From an uncultured Erysipelotrichaceae bacterium (GTDB taxonomy: Bacteria; Bacillota_I; Bacilli_A; RF39; UBA660), in the NCBI GenBank assembly GCA_902793375.1, contig CADBDE010000010.1, positions 1 through 42,409 on the forward strand: a DNA stretch of 42,409 nucleotides, given 5' to 3'. A model generated the notes under the pieces. The model was not told the origin of the DNA, did no database searches, and saw only the letters and a program-made list of their open reading frames with translations. Both the position numbers and the translations under genes were made by a program. Positions 15,254 through 22,975 of this stretch are shown here, piece by piece (position 1 is the first letter of the stretch; each line of letters opens with the position of its first letter).

Positions 15254-15292
15254 GAAAATATGTTCGAATTAATAAATGAAATGTAGTATAAT
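15254..15292 (+). promoter_or_regulatory. Promoter of BRO/DinD-like gene 2 with LexA-like box
   Basis: GAAAATATGTTC (15254-15265) is one mismatch from GAAC-N4-GTTC and is followed by G. It overlaps the -35 position of a promoter whose -10 is TATAAT (15287-15292). A better match to the Gram-positive LexA consensus than the site at gene 1. Confidence 0.55.
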
Positions 15293-15328
15293 ATAAGTAG
15301 CTAATAAAAACATAAAGGGGGAATATAT

Positions 15329-16180
15329 ATGGACAATAAATTAGCAACAATTACAAATCTTTTTGAAGGAAAGGAAATTAGAAGTATCTGGGATGCTGAA
15401 AAAGAGGATTACTACTTTAGTGTTATTGATGTAATCAGTGTATTAACTGAAAGTAATGATCCATCTCATTATTGGAGAACATTAAAATCAAGAATGATTA
15501 AAGAAGGAAATGAAACCGTCACAAATTGTGACACTTTCAAATTTAAAGCAAAAGATGGAAAAATGAGGGAAACTGATACATTAGATACTAAAGGTATCTT
15601 TAGATTAATTGAATCAATTCCTTCACCTAAAGCTGAACCTTTTAAATTATGGTTAGCAAACTTAGGTAGTGAGAGAATAGATGAAGTATTTGATCCTGAA
15701 ATAGTTATAAAAAGAGCAATTGATTATTATAGGAAACGTGGTTATGATGATAGGTGGATTGAAACAAGGATTAAAGCAACATTAGATAGAAATAAATTAA
15801 CTGATGTTTGGAAGTCAGGAGGAATTACAGAAGACTTCGAATATGGTATTCTAACAAATGAAATATATAAAGAGTGGTCAGGAATGACTGCTTCAGAATA
15901 TAAATCTTATAAAAGAATTAGAAAAGAAAATCTAAGAGATAATATGTCAGATGTGGAAGTTGCTCTAACCAATCTTGGCGAAATAGCAACAAGAGAACTT
16001 ACAAAAGAATATAAACCATTTGGATTAGAACAAAATAAAAATATAGCTAAAATGGGTGGAAATACTGCTAAAGTTGCAAAAGATGATTTAGAAAGAAAAT
16101 TAGGAAAGAAGATAATATCATCAAATAACCAATTAAAATATAAATATAAAGATGATTATAAAATGATAGATAACAAATAA
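15329..16180 (+). CDS. BRO N-domain / DinD-like protein 2
   Basis: A 283-residue paralogue of the protein at 4577-5404. N-terminal BRO domain: IRSIWDAEKEDYYFSVIDVI, HYWRTLKSRMIKEGNETVTN and KAEPFKLWLANLGSERIDE. DinD-like C-terminal part: YGILTNEIYKEWSGMTASEY, KENLRDNMSDVEVALTNLGE and a basic tail. The start has AAAGGGGGAATATATATG. It is the first gene of the cassette following remnant 3. The predicted role is a DNA-binding protein in the damage response or in phage-type regulation. Two copies in two separate accessory blocks suggest repeated gain. Confidence 0.85.
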   Translation: MDNKLATITNLFEGKEIRSIWDAEKEDYYFSVIDVISVLTESNDPSHYWRTLKSRMIKEGNETVTNCDTFKFKAKDGKMRETDTLDTKGIFRLIESIPSPKAEPFKLWLANLGSERIDEVFDPEIVIKRAIDYYRKRGYDDRWIETRIKATLDRNKLTDVWKSGGITEDFEYGILTNEIYKEWSGMTASEYKSYKRIRKENLRDNMSDVEVALTNLGEIATRELTKEYKPFGLEQNKNIAKMGGNTAKVAKDDLERKLGKKIISSNNQLKYKYKDDYKMIDNK

Positions 16181-16207
16181 TTATGGTATAATTAGAATGG
16201 TGAGAAT

Positions 16208-17371
16208 ATGAACGAAAAACTAGAAAAAAGAAATCATTTTATTCATTTTATAGAAAAATGGTTTATTATAGGAATCATTTTATTTATAATTGTTCAATTA
16301 ACTGCCATTGGATTTATAAATATGGTTACTCCAAAGAGTCAAAGATTAAGTGATAAGCAATATGAAGAATATGATAAAGATTATATTGGACACTGGTACA
16401 ACGGAACTTTTTTTATTAATATGACAGTAAAAGAAAATTTTGAAAGCCAGAAAAAATATAGTGAAATGATTGAAGAAAGACGTAATGATATAGGAAATAA
16501 AATTTGTAGCATTGCTGGAGGAGTAGCTATGGCAGCAAGTCTTTCACTATTATGCATTGCTGGATATAAAGAAAGAAAAAAGAAATTATTAGAGGGAAAT
16601 GTACCAAATTATATTATTTTAGGTGGTCTATTCTTTCTATTATTTAAAATAATTGAAGAGATTCACTTGTTTATTGAAGTTTCATATTGGAGTAAATATA
16701 GTAAAGGATTTTTAAATACTGCAAGTTATTATCCTCAAATGCATTATATTTTTATTATTCCAGTTTTGCTTATTTTATTAGGATTGATATTAAGAAAAAA
16801 ACAAAGAAAAAAATTGAGATTATCAACAAATAATAATGATAAATTTATTAGAATAATTAGTATACTTACACTTACTATTGGAATTTCATTTATTATTTAT
16901 AGATTTGGAATAAGAATATATGAATTAGTAAATATGGATTCTAATAATATTAGATTACCATTCTATTATTATATTTTTGATCTTCCAAAAAATTATGCTG
17001 CTAGTGCATCTTCATATTCTAAATTAGTAATATTAAGATTTATAAAAGATTTACCAGTTTTCATTGCTTCATCAATTTCATTAATTATGTTTTATAAAAT
17101 AGCAATAACTTCTATTAAAGGTAAGATAATATCAAAAGATAATAATAAAAGATATAGAATTATATTTATTTCATTAATAGTTGCTTCATTAATCTTTAAT
17201 GTTTTAGGTATATTTGAAGTTAAATTACTGAATAATGAATTCTTATATCAATATAAAGAGGCAACTTATACAATTGCAATAAGAAGTTTAACTGAACCAT
17301 TATTTTATGGATTCTTTATATATTTATTCAAACATTATATAGAAATAAGTTACTCTTCAAATGATAAATAA
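16208..17371 (+). CDS. Multi-pass membrane protein of unknown function
   Basis: A 387-residue protein with about eight hydrophobic segments (roughly 18-40, 97-116, 132-152, 178-196, 210-230, 278-298, 315-335 and 365-382). A ~55-residue loop with Tyr, Trp and His lies between the first two. I recognise no family. It begins 27 bases after the BRO/DinD-like gene, behind GGTGAGAAT and a TATAAT-like box (16187-16192), and ends at a strong terminator. It is the second and last gene of the cassette between remnants 3 and 4. Its function may relate to its partner only by co-inheritance. Confidence 0.65.
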   Translation: MNEKLEKRNHFIHFIEKWFIIGIILFIIVQLTAIGFINMVTPKSQRLSDKQYEEYDKDYIGHWYNGTFFINMTVKENFESQKKYSEMIEERRNDIGNKICSIAGGVAMAASLSLLCIAGYKERKKKLLEGNVPNYIILGGLFFLLFKIIEEIHLFIEVSYWSKYSKGFLNTASYYPQMHYIFIIPVLLILLGLILRKKQRKKLRLSTNNNDKFIRIISILTLTIGISFIIYRFGIRIYELVNMDSNNIRLPFYYYIFDLPKNYAASASSYSKLVILRFIKDLPVFIASSISLIMFYKIAITSIKGKIISKDNNKRYRIIFISLIVASLIFNVLGIFEVKLLNNEFLYQYKEATYTIAIRSLTEPLFYGFFIYLFKHYIEISYSSNDK

Positions 17372-17376
17372 CTATT

Positions 17377-17403
17377 AGAGTAGATGAAAAATCTACTCTT
17401 TTA
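17377..17403 (+). terminator. Terminator before rbgA-like start 4
   Basis: AGAGTAGAT (17377-17385) with ATCTACTCT (17391-17399), loop GAAAA, then TTTTA. A -10 TATAAT follows at 17407-17412, so the order terminator - promoter - ribosome site - start is the same as at rbgA. Confidence 0.9.
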
Positions 17404-17435
17404 TGTTATAATTTTGTAGTTAGGAAGTGATTCTA

Positions 17436-17525
17436 ATGAGTGAAAGTAGACTTATTCAATGGTTGATATCGATTTATCCAACACTTTCTAAAAATGCTTA
17501 TAAAACAAGGCTTTGTGAGATTTGA
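17436..17525 (+). CDS. Small ORF with rbgA-like start (remnant 4), stop codon in terminator loop
   Basis: A 29-codon ORF: MSESRLIQW, then LISIYPTLSKNAYKTRLCEI. TATAAT is 23 bases before the ATG, the same spacing as at rbgA, and AGTGATTCTA corresponds to rbgA AGTGATTCCT. After the Trp codon the peptide equals remnant 3 at most positions. The TGA stop again lies in a terminator loop. Confidence 0.55.
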   Translation: MSESRLIQWLISIYPTLSKNAYKTRLCEI

Positions 17526-17630
17526 GATCTCACTTTTTTTATTAAAAAAACTAATATATTATGTAAAAATGAAAAAAATGGTCCAAAATGCCTCATCAAA
17601 TAAGGACTGGTATTTCCAGTCAACACTTTT
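17463..17630 (+). repeat. Cassette left-end repeat, copy 2
   Basis: Counterpart of 15072-15241, beginning at the same point after the Trp codon. The arms of the internal terminator differ but still pair, and GACTGG/CCAGTC replaces ATACCA/TGGTAT near the end. The remaining 17631-17767 is AT-rich and shows no feature beyond a possible weak promoter. Confidence 0.75.
17515..17540 (+). terminator. Terminator inside cassette left-end repeat 2
   Basis: GTGAGAT (17515-17521) with ATCTCAC (17527-17533), loop TTGAG containing the remnant 4 stop codon, then seven T. Confidence 0.9.
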
Positions 17631-17767
17631 GTTATTTATCATATAATAGTAATATTCTAATGATTAGTATAATCCTGTTTTTATTAACAATTATTAAACT
17701 AGAGAACACATACTATTTTCGTTGTTATATATTTTTTTCTATTATATAATATATTTAAGGTGATAAA

Positions 17768-18541
17768 ATGAAAAATAGTTATAACAAGCAACTAAACTCT
17801 TTTGCAAAAGAATATAGACGCTATATAAATGTTTATACAGAAAAACTCAATAGAGATATTAATAAATTAAAGAAAATCGAAAACAATGATGATAATGAAG
17901 AGGAAATCAAAAACATTAAACATGATATTAAAGTTGATCAAGATGAAATTACTTTTTCAATAAGAGTACTTAATTCAATAAGGATACCATTTTTAGAAGA
18001 TATTGAAGAAAGAAAAAATCTTGCTACATTTGTTGAAGAAATTAAGGAAGTTATTCCAAATGATGTTCCATTTGTATTTCATGGTTGTGGATTTATTGAT
18101 ACAGTAGAAGATATCATACAAAGTGGGGGCTTATATCCTCCAGCGGATAGAGGCTACGATGTTTCAGCTACTTCCCATTATATTTTTACTTGTACAAAAA
18201 GTGATATAAAGACTGCTTCAGAATATGCTAATAGAGAATATTGTATACCATATGGAGCTTTATTTGTACTTGCTCCAAAAGATGAGTTGGAAAAAGAAAA
18301 ATTTTTACATGTAGACGCACTTATTGCTAAAGGTAATAAAACTTTTGTTACTACAACGTCACTAAACTTTTATGAAGAACCAAATAGATTAGTAGCTATT
18401 ATAACAACAAGTGAAAATTTAGATAGATTAAAAGAATTAGCAAGAGAAAATGGATTAAATGATGATTTAATCGTAACTCATAATGAATTTATTCAAATAT
18501 GCAAACAAAAATATGGAAATAATAAACATGCTTCTATTTAA
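17768..18541 (+). CDS. Hypothetical protein with N-terminal coiled coil
   Basis: A 257-residue protein. Residues ~5-75 are charged and helical (coiled coil likely). The rest holds VPFVFHGCGFIDTVEDIIQS, GGLYPPADRG and IPYGALFVLAP. An HG motif followed by a Gly-Gly-Leu turn and a later Tyr-rich strand is faintly like ADP-ribosyltransferase folds, but I would not assign it. AAGGTGATAAA gives the start. It is the only gene of the cassette between remnant 4 and rbgA. After two in-frame stops (18539-18544) the frame stays open for 34 more codons with protein-like content, so the protein may have been longer once. Confidence 0.6.
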   Translation: MKNSYNKQLNSFAKEYRRYINVYTEKLNRDINKLKKIENNDDNEEEIKNIKHDIKVDQDEITFSIRVLNSIRIPFLEDIEERKNLATFVEEIKEVIPNDVPFVFHGCGFIDTVEDIIQSGGLYPPADRGYDVSATSHYIFTCTKSDIKTASEYANREYCIPYGALFVLAPKDELEKEKFLHVDALIAKGNKTFVTTTSLNFYEEPNRLVAIITTSENLDRLKELARENGLNDDLIVTHNEFIQICKQKYGNNKHASI

Positions 18542-18660
18542 TAATTATGTTGTAAACGAATAATTTTTATAAAGAATGAAGAAACTGAAAAAGTAATTAA
18601 AAAATTAAAATTATCAAGAGAAAGTGTGCTACATAAAGTACATTTATAATATTGCCATAT

Positions 18661-18711
18661 GCCCGGGCAACTATCATAGTTAACTTGGTATTGGATTAGT
18701 CTAACTATGAT
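18661..18711. repeat. GC palindrome and 10-bp inverted repeat upstream of rbgA
   Basis: GCCCGGGC (18661-18668) is a fully palindromic GC octamer in very AT-rich DNA. Next comes ATCATAGTTA (18673-18682) with TAACTATGAT (18702-18711), a perfect inverted repeat around a 19-base centre containing ACTTGGTATTGG. The part from GATTAGTCTAACTAT onward resembles sequence just after the INW codons of remnants 1 and 2. It could be a recombinase binding site or an RNA hairpin. Confidence 0.6.
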
Positions 18712-18727
18712 AAAAGACTTAAAAATG

Positions 18728-18757
18728 GACGAAACTATATAAAATTTCGTCTTTTTT
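18728..18757 (+). terminator. Terminator just upstream of rbgA promoter
   Basis: GACGAAA (18728-18734) with TTTCGTC (18745-18751), then six T. Homologous to 12986-13014. Confidence 0.85.
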
Positions 18758-18758
18758 A

Positions 18759-18767
18759 TGCTATAAT
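18759..18767 (+). promoter_or_regulatory. Extended -10 promoter of rbgA
   Basis: TGCTATAAT (18759-18767), 23 bases before the ATG. The same element and spacing recur before remnants 2 and 4. Confidence 0.7.
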
Positions 18768-18790
18768 TGAATAGAAATGGAGTGATTCCT

Positions 18791-19627
18791 ATGGATAATA
18801 AAACTAATATCAACTGGTATCCAGGACATATGGCTAAAGCTAAAAGAGAATTAAAAGAGAATATGCCATTAATCGATATTGTATATGAGGTAATTGATGC
18901 AAGAATGCCAATTAGTTCAAAAGTTGCAGATATAAACGATATTATTAAAGGCAAACCTAAAATCTTAGTTGTTTCTAAATATGATATATGTGATAAAACT
19001 ATTACTGATAAATTACTCGAAAAATATAGTGATTATACGATAGTTAAATGTGATTTATTGAATGGTAATACTAACGAATTGATTAATAAGACCAAAGAAT
19101 TATCAAAAGCAATAAATGATGAAAGACAAAAGAAAGGCTTAAAACCAAGAAAGACTAGGGTAGTAGTTGTTGGTTCTCCTAATGTTGGAAAAAGTACATT
19201 AATTAATAAACTTGCTGGGAAAAAAGTTGTTCAAACTGGAAACACTCCTGGTGTTACTAAATCACTTGGATGGGTTCGTATTAATAATGATATTGAATTA
19301 ATGGACTCTCCTGGAATACTTTGGCCTAAAATTGATGATCAAGATAGTGCTCATATACTTGCAGCTTTATCTTCAATTAAAGAAGAAATATTAGATGTTG
19401 AAGATTTAGCAAGATTTATAATTAATAAACTAATAGAGCTATATCCAAATAATTTAAAAGAAAGGTATAAATTATATGATATTAATCTAGATACAATTTA
19501 TGATGAAATTGCAAAAAAAAGAGGCCTTTTAATAAAAGGCGGTCTTATTGATTATGATAAAGTATATTTAACAATTGTAAGAGATTTAAAAGATTCTAAG
19601 TTTGGTAATATTACCCTTGATAGATAA
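18791..19627 (+). CDS. rbgA: Ribosome biogenesis GTPase RbgA (YlqF)
   Basis: A 278-residue circularly permuted GTPase. The N-terminal INWYPGHMAKAKRE is the family hallmark. The motifs come in permuted order: G4 as SKYD (~63-66), G1 GSPNVGKST (~130-138), G2 around TPGVTKS, and G3 DSPG (~175-178), followed by the C-terminal ribosome-binding domain. RbgA acts late in 50S subunit assembly, before uL16 and bL27 join. G4 is normally NKxD; here Asn is Ser. ATG 18791 is set by GGAGTGATT; an ATG at 18767 lies on the -10 box. In many Firmicutes rnhB follows directly; here it is 4.4 kb away. This is the intact end of the array of displaced starts. Confidence 0.93.
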   Translation: MDNKTNINWYPGHMAKAKRELKENMPLIDIVYEVIDARMPISSKVADINDIIKGKPKILVVSKYDICDKTITDKLLEKYSDYTIVKCDLLNGNTNELINKTKELSKAINDERQKKGLKPRKTRVVVVGSPNVGKSTLINKLAGKKVVQTGNTPGVTKSLGWVRINNDIELMDSPGILWPKIDDQDSAHILAALSSIKEEILDVEDLARFIINKLIELYPNNLKERYKLYDINLDTIYDEIAKKRGLLIKGGLIDYDKVYLTIVRDLKDSKFGNITLDR

Positions 19628-19648
19628 TCATATAGATTATCTTTTTTC
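19622..19648 (+). terminator. Terminator between convergent genes
   Basis: AGATAATC (19622-19629) with GATTATCT (19635-19642), loop ATATA, then a T-rich tail. It overlaps the stop codons of both rbgA and the minus-strand gene. A T-run exists only in the plus direction. Confidence 0.8.
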
Positions 19649-21340
19649 TTGTTCTAAAACATCTTTTTCATCTCTTTTAACAATAATAACTCCATCAGCA
19701 TTATATATTAAGTAATTTTTAGTTATAGTTATACCATTATTGTTAGCTTCTAAAAAATCATTTACTGAAACATTATCAATTTTTTTAACTATATTATTAT
19801 TCCTTGATACACTTACTGTTCCTGTTTCTCCTTTAAAATCAATTCTAACTTCAAATTCTTGAGATGTTCTTCTATACCAACTTGTTGTTCCTTTACTAAT
19901 ATTCTTACTTAAATCATATATTTTAGCTCTATTAATTACTAAAGTGTTATTTAAGTAAATATAAATATTATCTAATTTTATTGCTTTATTTCCAACATCT
20001 ATTGTATGGGTAACATTAAATGTTTCATCATACATTCTAATATTCGAATCATTTTCATTTGATACTACTAAGATACCATTCGCAAACCCAATATATCCTT
20101 TTCCTAAATCTATTTTTGTTCCATTTTTATTAATTGCTATATATTCAGAAGTTGCATTAGGTAAATAACCAATTCTTAAGATAACACTATTCTTATATGG
20201 TGTTAAATCAAATGGATTAATATTACCACAACAAATTGAATAGTTAAACTTGCTTAAATTTGGAACTTCTATTTCTAAATTAATACTTTTAAAATTGTTA
20301 TCTAATACTTGAAGTTTATTATTATTTCCAACAAAATAAAGTCCATTAGAATAACTAATTAATTCATTTTTTAATTCATATAACACTTTATTTTCTGCAC
20401 TGATTACTCCGGATTTATCATTTTTTACTGCAACAAATACATCATCATGTAAAAATTCAATTCTATCATAACTACCATTAGTTAATTGTTTTTTATTTTT
20501 TAAATCATATATTCCATATTTTTCGAATTCTTCTTGTCCCATCTTATCAAAAGTTATTATATATCTCCCACTGTATATATATTTATGATCTTTCGCAGAA
20601 TTATTATTAACATATGCAGCATAATTATCCAAAGCAATTGTATCGTATTTATCATTATTAAGAATATATAAAATATCATTTTTTGAGTCTTGTTTATAAG
20701 CTCCAATTAAAGTATTATTATCATTTTCAAGTAATAGCCCATTTCCTTTTTCATTTAAAATATCATTTGCTTTATTATCTTTAATCATTTTGATATTTAT
20801 GTTTCCAGTTTCTTTGTAATTTAAATCAACAACATATAGACATTTTTGTCCTTCAAATATTTTCCAAGAAGAAGTAGTTTTTAAAATTATATTTCCTTCT
20901 AAATCAGTTATTACTTTTTTATCTTTATTTTTTGAAGTAACTATAACATAGCTATTTAAATAAACTGTCCCAGTTGAAAAATCATAGTCATTTTCATCTA
21001 TTTTAGTTTCATCTTCGTCTTTTTTTTCATCTTTTTCTTCATTTTTCTCATCGTCTTGTTGGTTTTCATTAATTGTTTTTTCATCTTCATTATTGTTTTC
21101 AGTTTTTCCTGTAGTAACGAAAATAAATACGATTATAAGTAAAACAACAACTAATGCACTTAAAACATAAATAATAGTATTCTTTTGCTTATCTTTATTA
21201 TTATTTTTTTGAATATAATTATTTTCTTTATTTACATCTTTATTGTCTCTTTCATTTGTAATTCGCTCATCTTCTTCATAATTATTAAATTCAGCTTCTC
21301 TAATTCTTTTTTTTAAGTCTTCAAATTCTTTTTTATCCAT
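19637..21340 (-). CDS. Membrane-anchored protein with large extracytoplasmic domain
   Basis: A 567-residue protein of unknown family. It has a charged cytoplasmic head (~1-53), one transmembrane helix (~54-77), an Asp/Glu/Lys linker (~80-118), then ~440 residues rich in short beta-strands with recurring patterns such as GIYDLKNKKQLTNGSYDRIE, GVISAENKVLYELKNE and GLYFVGNNNKLQVLDNN. These look like WG-type or beta-propeller-like repeats outside the cell. GTGAGGTT precedes the ATG. It is divergent from the deacetylase gene and convergent with rbgA. A surface sensor or binding role is a guess. Confidence 0.65.
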   Translation of the reverse strand: MDKKEFEDLKKRIREAEFNNYEEDERITNERDNKDVNKENNYIQKNNNKDKQKNTIIYVLSALVVVLLIIVFIFVTTGKTENNNEDEKTINENQQDDEKNEEKDEKKDEDETKIDENDYDFSTGTVYLNSYVIVTSKNKDKKVITDLEGNIILKTTSSWKIFEGQKCLYVVDLNYKETGNINIKMIKDNKANDILNEKGNGLLLENDNNTLIGAYKQDSKNDILYILNNDKYDTIALDNYAAYVNNNSAKDHKYIYSGRYIITFDKMGQEEFEKYGIYDLKNKKQLTNGSYDRIEFLHDDVFVAVKNDKSGVISAENKVLYELKNELISYSNGLYFVGNNNKLQVLDNNFKSINLEIEVPNLSKFNYSICCGNINPFDLTPYKNSVILRIGYLPNATSEYIAINKNGTKIDLGKGYIGFANGILVVSNENDSNIRMYDETFNVTHTIDVGNKAIKLDNIYIYLNNTLVINRAKIYDLSKNISKGTTSWYRRTSQEFEVRIDFKGETGTVSVSRNNNIVKKIDNVSVNDFLEANNNGITITKNYLIYNADGVIIVKRDEKDVLEQEKR

Positions 21341-21486
21341 ATAACCTCACAACTCTTTCTAATTTTATGTTAGCATATATTGAATATAAAATCTATAAAA
21401 TGTAATTCTATAAATTGATTTATGTATATTTTTATCTTTTTTGTTTTAATTATTAAAATATATGATATATTATTATTGGTGATAAT

Positions 21487-22920
21487 ATGGATACAAATAA
21501 TAAAAAAAAATCTAATAAAAAAGTGGAAAAAAATGAAGATAAAAAATATGTTAGTGACAAAAAATATGATCTTGAAAATGAGAATAGTAAGGAAATAGAA
21601 ATAGAAGCAATCAAAGAACAAATAGAAGAAGAAAAGAATAAAAAGAATAAAAAGAATAAAAAAAATAAAAAGAAAAGAAAATTAAAAAAGAAACCTATAA
21701 TTATTATTCTAATTATTATTTGTATCTTAATATGTTTATTATTTGTTGCTAGAAAGATATATATAAATATTGTTGGGGAAAGCAAATTTTTAAAGATAAA
21801 TCTTAATGGTGAAGAAGTAATAAATTTAAAATATAATGAAGAATATAATGATTTAGGAGCAATTGCTTTTTATAACGATGAAGATTTAACTAGTGATATA
21901 GAAATATCAAACGATTTAGATAATAAAAAGGTTGGAGAGTATACATATAGATATAAAATTAAATACAAAAAACAGTCTAAAGAAATTAGTAGGAAGATTA
22001 ATGTAATTGATGATGAGAAACCTATACTTAAAATTAATGGAAGAGATGAGTTATCAATAGTAGTTGGAAATGAATATAAAGATGATGGAGCAAATGCAAA
22101 TGATTTGTATGATGGAGATTTAACTGATAAAATAATTGTAGATAATAGTGGATTAGATGTAAATAAACCAGGAAAGTATGAAATAAAATATTCAGTTAAA
22201 GATTCAAGTGGAAATGAAGCTACATTATCAAGAATTGTAAATGTAGTTGCAAAAAGTGCTAATAAAGTACCAGTTATTAATTATCATTTCTTTTATAATG
22301 ATAAGAGTGAAGGATGTAATGAAAGTCTTTGTTTAAGACAAGATAAGTTCAGAGAGCAACTTAGTTATTTAAGAGATAATGGATTTTATACATTAACAAT
22401 TAAAGAATTTGTTGATTGGATGTATGGAGAAAAAGAACTACCAGAAAAATCTATATTATTAACTGTTGATGATGGTGCTTTTGGTACAAGTAAAGTAAGG
22501 GGAAATTATTTAATTCCAGCACTTGAAGATTATAAGATGTATGCAACATTATTCTTAATAACTGGATGGTGGCCTATCGAAAATTATGAATCAAAATATT
22601 TGGAAGTCCAGTCACATACTCATGATTTACATTATGAAGCAAAATGTGGTCATAGATCAAAAGTTAATTGTGTTTCATATGAAGATTTAGTTAAAGACTT
22701 AAAAGAATCTATTAATGTAGTTAAAGATACAAGTTCATTCTGCTTTCCATTTTATGATTACACATCATCATCAATAAAGGCAGTACAAGAAGTTGGATTT
22801 AAAGTTGCATTTATTGGTGGAGAAAGAAAAGCAACAAGAAATGATAACAAGTATAAAATACCAAGATATCCAATACATGATTATGATACTTTATCAAGTT
22901 TTAAAAGTATGGTAAATTAA
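21487..22920 (+). CDS. Membrane-anchored polysaccharide deacetylase with two Ig-like domains
   Basis: A 477-residue protein. The head is highly charged with a Lys-Asn repeat (~51-69), followed by a transmembrane helix (~70-90). Two DUF5011-type Ig-like domains follow (~101-174 and ~178-256; GEYTYRYKIKYK, GKYEIKYSVKDSSGNEA). The NodB-type deacetylase domain (~262-470) has TVDDG (326-330) in place of the usual TFDDG and the metal site SHTHDLH (376-382). It would remove acetyl groups from a cell-wall polymer outside the membrane. DUF5011 domains usually bind or space cell-wall enzymes. The start has GGTGATAAT. A deacetylase of this kind implies a walled cell. Confidence 0.85.
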   Translation: MDTNNKKKSNKKVEKNEDKKYVSDKKYDLENENSKEIEIEAIKEQIEEEKNKKNKKNKKNKKKRKLKKKPIIIILIIICILICLLFVARKIYINIVGESKFLKINLNGEEVINLKYNEEYNDLGAIAFYNDEDLTSDIEISNDLDNKKVGEYTYRYKIKYKKQSKEISRKINVIDDEKPILKINGRDELSIVVGNEYKDDGANANDLYDGDLTDKIIVDNSGLDVNKPGKYEIKYSVKDSSGNEATLSRIVNVVAKSANKVPVINYHFFYNDKSEGCNESLCLRQDKFREQLSYLRDNGFYTLTIKEFVDWMYGEKELPEKSILLTVDDGAFGTSKVRGNYLIPALEDYKMYATLFLITGWWPIENYESKYLEVQSHTHDLHYEAKCGHRSKVNCVSYEDLVKDLKESINVVKDTSSFCFPFYDYTSSSIKAVQEVGFKVAFIGGERKATRNDNKYKIPRYPIHDYDTLSSFKSMVN

Positions 22921-22943
22921 GTCTTTAAAAAAATTATATGGTT

Positions 22944-22952
22944 TGGTATAAT
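22944..22952 (+). promoter_or_regulatory. Extended -10 promoter of the 22976 gene
   Basis: TGGTATAAT at 22944-22952, 23 bases before the ATG; probably also serves rnhB. Confidence 0.6.
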
Positions 22953-22975
22953 GTTTAATATAGGAGTGTACGTAT

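Noticed and set aside
12892-17525. rbgA-like small ORFs as duplicated rbgA pseudogenes
   Set aside because: Only the promoter and the first codons are shared; nothing after INW matches rbgA. Decayed whole-gene copies would retain downstream similarity. Insertion at a fixed point explains the abrupt loss better.
21600-21680. AATAAAAAG tandem repeat as a regulatory microsatellite
   Set aside because: It encodes the Lys-Asn run of the deacetylase head, in frame, and AT-rich genomes commonly show this. Phase variation is conceivable but the 9-base unit keeps the frame, so no switch would result.
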